Below are positions 58,929 through 64,000 of a stretch of 64,000 bases of DNA, piece after piece (positions within the stretch are counted from its first letter, which is position 1; each line of letters opens with the position of its first letter). Under the pieces are notes generated by a model. That model was not told the origin of the DNA, did not search any database, and was given only the letters and a program-made list of their open reading frames with translations. A program made the position numbers and the translations under genes. The DNA lies in NCBI GenBank assembly GCA_938034445.1, contig CALHLD010000024.1, forward strand, positions 62,001 to 126,000. Direction: 5' to 3'. Source of the stretch: an uncultured archaeon. GTDB taxonomy: Archaea > Thermoproteota > Nitrososphaeria > JACIWG01.

Positions 58929-59148
58929 ATGGCGATTGAAATAAACACTTTTCGATTACATTTAATGTCTTTTCTTTAAGAATAGGATCATTCATTTTCT
59001 CTAATATCGTTTTTATCTATTAATCTTGTCTTCCATTTCTACTTCCATATTATTTAACATTCAAAGCCAAAAGATAGAAAGTAGACAGTATTTAAATTGT
59101 TTCTTAAAAACTAAATATATTACAAAGGAAGATGATACTATGCAAGCG

Positions 59149-59233
59149 GCGGGGGTTGCCAAGCCAGGTCAAAGGCGCAGGGCTCAGAACCCTGTCGCGT
59201 AGGCGTTCGTGGGTTCAAATCCCACCCCCCGCA
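59149..59233 (+). tRNA. tRNA-Leu(CAG)
   Basis: GCGGGGG/CCCCCGC acceptor, CAGGG-CTCAGAA-CCCTG anticodon arm, GTGGG-TTCAAAT-CCCAC T arm, long variable region. Confidence 0.95.
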
Positions 59234-59618
59234 CTAATTTACTGGTAAATTTTAAATATGCGAAACATATTTTATTATTAGCTTATTTAGTGAGACTGGA
59301 CAGAGACAAAACTAAAACAATTAGGATCGGATTGTTATATTTATTTGCCTTCGCTTGAGATGGTTGAGGATTAGAGGCAGTGGGCTTACTTAACTGAACC
59401 TGCTTCAGACTTATCTTTTGGTTTACAAAAATAACGCAGTAGATTTTCCCATTGTGTTTTCCGCTTTCCACAGAAAAGTTATTTGGGTGCTATAAACATT
59501 CCCGTAAGATCCCTGAGTCCCCTGAACTTCAGGAACAAAGCATCAAAGATAGAGACTTCATCTTAAAGAAAGCAAAATTCTTAAATTCACATTTATTGAT
59601 GGAAATAAAGGGAAATGT

Positions 59619-60434
59619 TTGTGTGTAATGGAACAAGGAAAGTTTGGAAATAGAAATTTGCTGCTATTCTTCTTTATTGCCTTTGCATGGTCTTGGTTTT
59701 TTTGGTTACTTCAGATGTTGGGTTTTAACCTTTACGTGGCTCCTTTTGGACCATATGTTGCAGCGTTTTTACTTACCTATATCCATGAGAGCACAGAAGG
59801 AGTAAAGAAATTGCTGATAAAAGGGTTTGATCCTAGAATTGGAAAAATTTGGTATATTCCCACCATTTTGCTTTGGCCTGTTATTGCAGGCTTGTCATTC
59901 TTAGGAGCATCATCTAGCGAGGGAACTCCTCCTAAACTTACAATACTATTCCAACCGTGGCTGCTTATTTGGAATTTTGTCTACATATTTTTTCTTGGAG
60001 GACCTCTTCAAGAGGAATTTGGGTGGAGAGGTTATGCGCTTACCCGTCTCCAAGCACGTTATTCGGCTCTTGTTTCCAGTGTTGTGTTAGGAATGATATG
60101 GGCTATTTGGCATCTACCTTTAAACCTAATGTATTTGATGGAGCCCCAGTATCAAGCTGGAATTCTGTGGCCATCTAGTACAGTTATTCTGTTTGTCTTT
60201 GTGTCAATACTTTTCACTTGGATATATAATAATACTGGAGGCAGTATCTTAGCCACTCTAATCTTTCATACAATGCTTAACCTGTCAACTTATGTTGTCT
60301 TTCCAGTTTTTGAAACAGAAACCGGTCCAGCCTACTACTTCTTCTCAATAATCATCTTTGCAATAATTATTTTAGCGATCTTTGGAACAAAAAGAATAGT
60401 TCGAGATAAGAAACAAAATAGGTGGTTATTTTGA
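59619..60434 (+). CDS. CPBP-family intramembrane protease
   Basis: LQEEFGWRGYALTRLQ (EExxxR) and GMIWAIWHLPLN; multiple TM segments. Confidence 0.9.
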   Translation: MCVMEQGKFGNRNLLLFFFIAFAWSWFFWLLQMLGFNLYVAPFGPYVAAFLLTYIHESTEGVKKLLIKGFDPRIGKIWYIPTILLWPVIAGLSFLGASSSEGTPPKLTILFQPWLLIWNFVYIFFLGGPLQEEFGWRGYALTRLQARYSALVSSVVLGMIWAIWHLPLNLMYLMEPQYQAGILWPSSTVILFVFVSILFTWIYNNTGGSILATLIFHTMLNLSTYVVFPVFETETGPAYYFFSIIIFAIIILAIFGTKRIVRDKKQNRWLF

Positions 60435-61213
60435 ATAGGTTCATTGTTTATTATTTTAGCTTGACTCTACTAATTGGCAGTTTAGCCTATACTCCATGGG
60501 TTCTGGCTTCATATAGCATGTTTCCGTCTAATCTGATCTTTATTTTTGTGGTCGTTGGCGGAGTTTCTCCAACTATTGCCGCACTTATGGTAACCAAACT
60601 TGAAATTGGTAAGGGTGGAGTGGAATATTTGTTTGGCCAATTTGGTCGTAGGAGATTTTCAAAATTATGGTTTTTGGTGGCTGTTCTTGTTCCTTTGCTT
60701 TTTGCAATCTGTGCAGTCTTGCTGTGGACCATAGCTGGAGGAACGTATTCTATGGGCTTACTGGGGTTAATTGAGTTTCCGCCAATTCTAATTACGAATC
60801 TCTTAATGAACATCTGGGAGGAAATAGGATGGAGAGGCTACGCTTTACCGGCACTACAGAGGGAACACAATCCGCTTATTTCAAGCCTAATTGTTGGAAT
60901 ATTTTGGGCATTATGGCATTGGCCACACTTTGCAGTTAAAGATAGCATCATGATGATAAACTATCATAATTTTCTCTGGTTCACTATTTTCACTCTCTTA
61001 TACTCCATCTCTTACACGTGGCTTTACAACTCAACTAAAGGAAGTTTATTCACTGTATCACTATACCATGCAGCAACAAACACATCAAACACCATACTCT
61101 TTGTTAAAGCCAATATTGCCAAATCTGTCTTCCCTTTTTATTTTCTGATAGTTGTCATTTTCACCCTTATCATCATTTTTGTAAAGCATTCGAACATAAA
61201 AAAACCAACGTGA
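60422..61213 (+). CDS. CPBP-family intramembrane protease (second tandem copy)
   Basis: WEEIGWRGYALPALQ and GIFWALWHWPHF; overlaps preceding CDS. Confidence 0.9.
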   Translation: MVILNRFIVYYFSLTLLIGSLAYTPWVLASYSMFPSNLIFIFVVVGGVSPTIAALMVTKLEIGKGGVEYLFGQFGRRRFSKLWFLVAVLVPLLFAICAVLLWTIAGGTYSMGLLGLIEFPPILITNLLMNIWEEIGWRGYALPALQREHNPLISSLIVGIFWALWHWPHFAVKDSIMMINYHNFLWFTIFTLLYSISYTWLYNSTKGSLFTVSLYHAATNTSNTILFVKANIAKSVFPFYFLIVVIFTLIIIFVKHSNIKKPT

Positions 61214-61441
61214 TATTCAAAGTAGCTTAGACTAAAAAAGCTAGAATTTAAACATCAACCACGATTACAGGTATAAGGATTAGTTTTGCACTTCCTACAG
61301 TATATGGGATCAAGTGCGAATATTTCTTTTCATTACAACAGAGATCATGTCCATGCTACTATGTTCAAGTTATATCCAAAAAGGTTACATATTTAGAAGA
61401 CATAATAGTTTTTAATCCCATCATAAATATACTTAGACGAT

Positions 61442-62938
61442 TTGTCCATAGAAGAAATTGAAAAAATTGTATACGAATTTACAAAAAAAGGTTTTCAGAT
61501 AGAGCCTGATGCATTTAGAAAATTAGTAGAAATATTTACTGAGTGTCGTGAGATAAATAAAAGGGAAATTATAAACAAAATAATAAAAAGGAAAATGGCT
61601 GAATCAATTCAATCAACTTTTGTTACAATTAAAGATGTGGAGGATATTCTTCCAAAAAAGGAAGAATTGGAAGACAAAATAGAGTATGAAGATATTAAGG
61701 TCGATATTGAAATTATAAGAGATCCTGGAAATGAGGTTAAAATTCTTGAGGGAATAGAAGGGTTTAAGAATTATTTTTTAAACAGATATATGAAGCTACT
61801 GAAAATTGCCAACTCAAGACCCTCACAAAAAAGTTTTACAACAATAGATAAAATCACAAACAATGACAAAGATATAAGGATAGCAGGACTAGTAAAAGAG
61901 AAAAAAGTAGTAAAAGATAAAGTGATTTTAGAAGTTGAAGATCCCACTGGAGTATTAAAAATAGTAAGTAAACAAGATAATCAAAATTTGACACCAATAG
62001 AGATTTTGCCAGACCAATTGGTAATAGCAGAGATTACATCGATAAGGGAGGGAATAGCCTATGCCACAAGAATAGAGTTTCCTGAGATACCGGATAAAGG
62101 ATTTCAACCAAGGGCACCTGAAATATATGCACTTTTACTTTCAGACTTACATGTTGGAAGTAAAAGTTTCCAAAAAGAAACTTTTGAACATTTACTACAC
62201 TGGTTACAGGGATACCATGGTGATAGGGAAATCATAAAGAAACTAAAATATGTAATAGTGGCAGGAGATCTTGTTGATGGTGTAGGTGTTTATCCAAATC
62301 AGGAGAAAGAGTTAGAAGAAACTGACATAAGAAAACAATACATTTTAGTGGCACAATATATTGAACAGATTCCTAAACATATCCAGGTTATCATTATCCC
62401 CGGAAATCATGATGCAACAAGACAAGCCCTGCCTCAACCTTCTATACCAAAAAAATATTGTGAAGAATTATATAGGATGGATAACGTGAAAATGTATGGA
62501 GATCCTCTTGAAATAAAATTACATGGTATAAACTTTCTTGTTTATCACGGCCGGAGCTTAGACGATGTTTTTGCATTTTCACCATCATCAGAAACGAGTA
62601 AACCAGAAAATGCTATGAAAATTTTGTTAAAAGCAAGACATTTAGCACCGGTCTTTGGGGCGAGAACTATTATAGCTCCGGCTGAAGAAGACTCCTTAGT
62701 AATAGATACACCACCTGATATATTCCATGCCGGCCATGTACACATATTTGGTTACACAAAATATAGGAATACCTTAATTATAAACTCAGGTACCTTCCAA
62801 AATCAAACAATGCATCAAAAGTCTATAGGAATAAATCCAACACCAGGAATAGGTGCAATAGTTAACTTAAACACATTAGAGGTTTTTGAAAAAGATTTTA
62901 ATAAAATAACTATTCAACATAATCTTCAATATATTTAA
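61442..62938 (+). CDS. polB: DNA polymerase D small subunit (DP1)
   Basis: LLLSDLHVGSKSF, AGDLVDGVG, IIPGNHDATR, HAGHVHIFGYTKYRNTLIINSGTFQNQT phosphodiesterase motifs. Confidence 0.95.
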   Translation: MSIEEIEKIVYEFTKKGFQIEPDAFRKLVEIFTECREINKREIINKIIKRKMAESIQSTFVTIKDVEDILPKKEELEDKIEYEDIKVDIEIIRDPGNEVKILEGIEGFKNYFLNRYMKLLKIANSRPSQKSFTTIDKITNNDKDIRIAGLVKEKKVVKDKVILEVEDPTGVLKIVSKQDNQNLTPIEILPDQLVIAEITSIREGIAYATRIEFPEIPDKGFQPRAPEIYALLLSDLHVGSKSFQKETFEHLLHWLQGYHGDREIIKKLKYVIVAGDLVDGVGVYPNQEKELEETDIRKQYILVAQYIEQIPKHIQVIIIPGNHDATRQALPQPSIPKKYCEELYRMDNVKMYGDPLEIKLHGINFLVYHGRSLDDVFAFSPSSETSKPENAMKILLKARHLAPVFGARTIIAPAEEDSLVIDTPPDIFHAGHVHIFGYTKYRNTLIINSGTFQNQTMHQKSIGINPTPGIGAIVNLNTLEVFEKDFNKITIQHNLQYI

Positions 62939-64000
62939 CTAAATCAAATAGAACTGGATCATTGGAAAAAACTGCTTTAACGGTAGCTAAAGGAATAAGT
63001 AATTTAGGTCTTTTACTCCGACCCTGTCTTCCTAAACTAACAGTTTCAGCAGAAACAATACCTAACATTGATAATTCATTCAACAAACCACTAACTCTCC
63101 TTGTTGTTAATTCAGGAATACCTAACTTTTTACATAGTTGTAAGTAATTATTATAAACGGCTCCGGTAGAGACGTTATCCTTTAATCCAGCTACACTAAG
63201 AACAACTAACTTACTGTGAAGTGGCAAGGATCTAAGTGCATCTACAAGTCTATCCTGATCAATTTTTAACAAAGCTTCACGAACATGCTCTTCATCAACA
63301 ATACTCAGATTTTTTCTTTCTGCTATTTCACCGGCAACACGTACAAGGTCAACAGCCCGTCTAGCATCACCATGTTCCGCAGCAGCGAGTGCCGCCGCTA
63401 AATTGAGAGCTGCTTCTGTAAAAACATTAGGTTGAAAACCGAGTCTAATTCTATCGGCTAAAATAACTTTCAATTCTTCTGCTGTATAGGGAGGAAAGAC
63501 TAATTCTTCTTCACTTAAGCTACTTAAAACTCTAGGATCCAAATATTCTTTAAAGGTTAAATCATTTGAGATACCAATAAGAGAAATAAAGACTCCTGAA
63601 AGTTTTTCGTTTGCTCGTGTAAGTTCATATAAAAGATCATCACCATGACTTTTTACTAAGAAATCAATTTCATCTAGAATTATAAGACCAGAGACTCGAT
63701 CCCTTGAAAGAGATTTAAAAATTCTATCAAAAATTTCACTTAAAGCAAGACCGGTATGAGGAACAGGAATATTAAAATCACGTGCAATCTCATATAATAC
63801 TCTATATTCTGTACCGGCCATACGAGTATTCACATACGCAAAACGTACACTTATAGATTTTGAAAATGCTACTTGACTTAATTTAGAAAAAACATACTTT
63901 GCAACTGCTGTTTTTCCTGTCCCAGTTTTGCCATAAAGGAAAATATTTGAAGGCCTTGCACCATGAAGAACAGGAGAAATAGTTTCAGCTACAATCCTAA
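62910..64000 (-). CDS. cdc6: Orc1/Cdc6 initiator, truncated at window end
   Basis: Reading frame runs past the track's start to the window edge: RIVAETISPVLHGARPSNIFLYGKTGTGKTAVAKYVFSKL; LIILDEIDFL; winged helix. Confidence 0.95.
   Translation of the reverse strand, partial: RIVAETISPVLHGARPSNIFLYGKTGTGKTAVAKYVFSKLSQVAFSKSISVRFAYVNTRMAGTEYRVLYEIARDFNIPVPHTGLALSEIFDRIFKSLSRDRVSGLIILDEIDFLVKSHGDDLLYELTRANEKLSGVFISLIGISNDLTFKEYLDPRVLSSLSEEELVFPPYTAEELKVILADRIRLGFQPNVFTEAALNLAAALAAAEHGDARRAVDLVRVAGEIAERKNLSIVDEEHVREALLKIDQDRLVDALRSLPLHSKLVVLSVAGLKDNVSTGAVYNNYLQLCKKLGIPELTTRRVSGLLNELSMLGIVSAETVSLGRQGRSKRPKLLIPLATVKAVFSNDPVLFDLVKYIEDYVE

Noticed and set aside
61214-61441. Minus-strand Cys-containing fragment (DPIYCRKCKTNPYTCNRG)
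   Set aside because: Stops lie close upstream and there is no start; could be chance or a remnant.
59149-61441. Integrated element with att repeat at tRNA-Leu
   Set aside because: No integrase and no second copy of the tRNA 3' end (GGGTTCAAATCCCACC) found downstream within the gap.
1-64000. CRISPR arrays, IS elements, rRNA operons, inteins
   Set aside because: No regularly spaced repeats, transposase ORFs, rRNA segments or intein splice motifs seen.
62938-64000. Replication origin beside cdc6
   Set aside because: Origins usually lie upstream of cdc6, which is beyond the window end; no ORB-like repeats were seen in the DP1-cdc6 overlap.

Overview
This is an AT-rich archaeal chromosome segment of about 64 kb, dominated by conserved information-processing genes. 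It carries the SBDS/proteasome edge, a KEOPS/RdgB/uS15/RecJ/SerRS/eS1 cluster, A/V-ATPase D-B-A, ribosomal proteins, SRP54, aIF5A, RpoF, TFE, a topoisomerase IA, PriL/PriS/GINS/PCNA/aIF2a/Nop10, Hef, the PolD small subunit and a partial Orc1/Cdc6. Several genes are missing from the ORF track or wrongly bounded there: SBDS (partial), the full-length proteasome alpha gene, eL39, Nop10, a 53-aa zinc ribbon, RNase P RNA, six tRNAs, and a Cdc6 that runs off the window.

Observations most worth a second look: (1) tRNA-His with a 22-nt intron inside the T-loop that folds into a textbook bulge-helix-bulge, and tRNA-Ser(CGA) with a 12-nt canonical-position intron; (2) two essential-type genes (psmA and a DUF655 gene) with no ATG/GTG/TTG start but an AUU or AUC codon just after a Shine-Dalgarno-like motif; (3) a DRG/TGS-family protein whose GTPase motifs are all lost; (4) a compact module of a RadA-like protein without Walker A, a RuvC/YqgF-like predicted nuclease and an XPD/Rad3-like Fe-S helicase; (5) a UbiD + aconitase-X large/small cluster matching the archaeal (phosphomevalonate dehydratase) mevalonate route; (6) a methanogen-type (rare) seryl-tRNA synthetase; (7) a candidate C/D-box sRNA with a guide complementary to the 23S rRNA P-loop sequence; (8) an accessory stretch at ~56.5-61.4 kb with a Cys-rich radical SAM protein, a perfect 11-bp inverted repeat, a frameshifted HD gene and tandem CPBP proteases beside tRNA genes. 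No CRISPR array, IS element or rRNA gene was seen. All calls come from reading the sequence; no database search was run.
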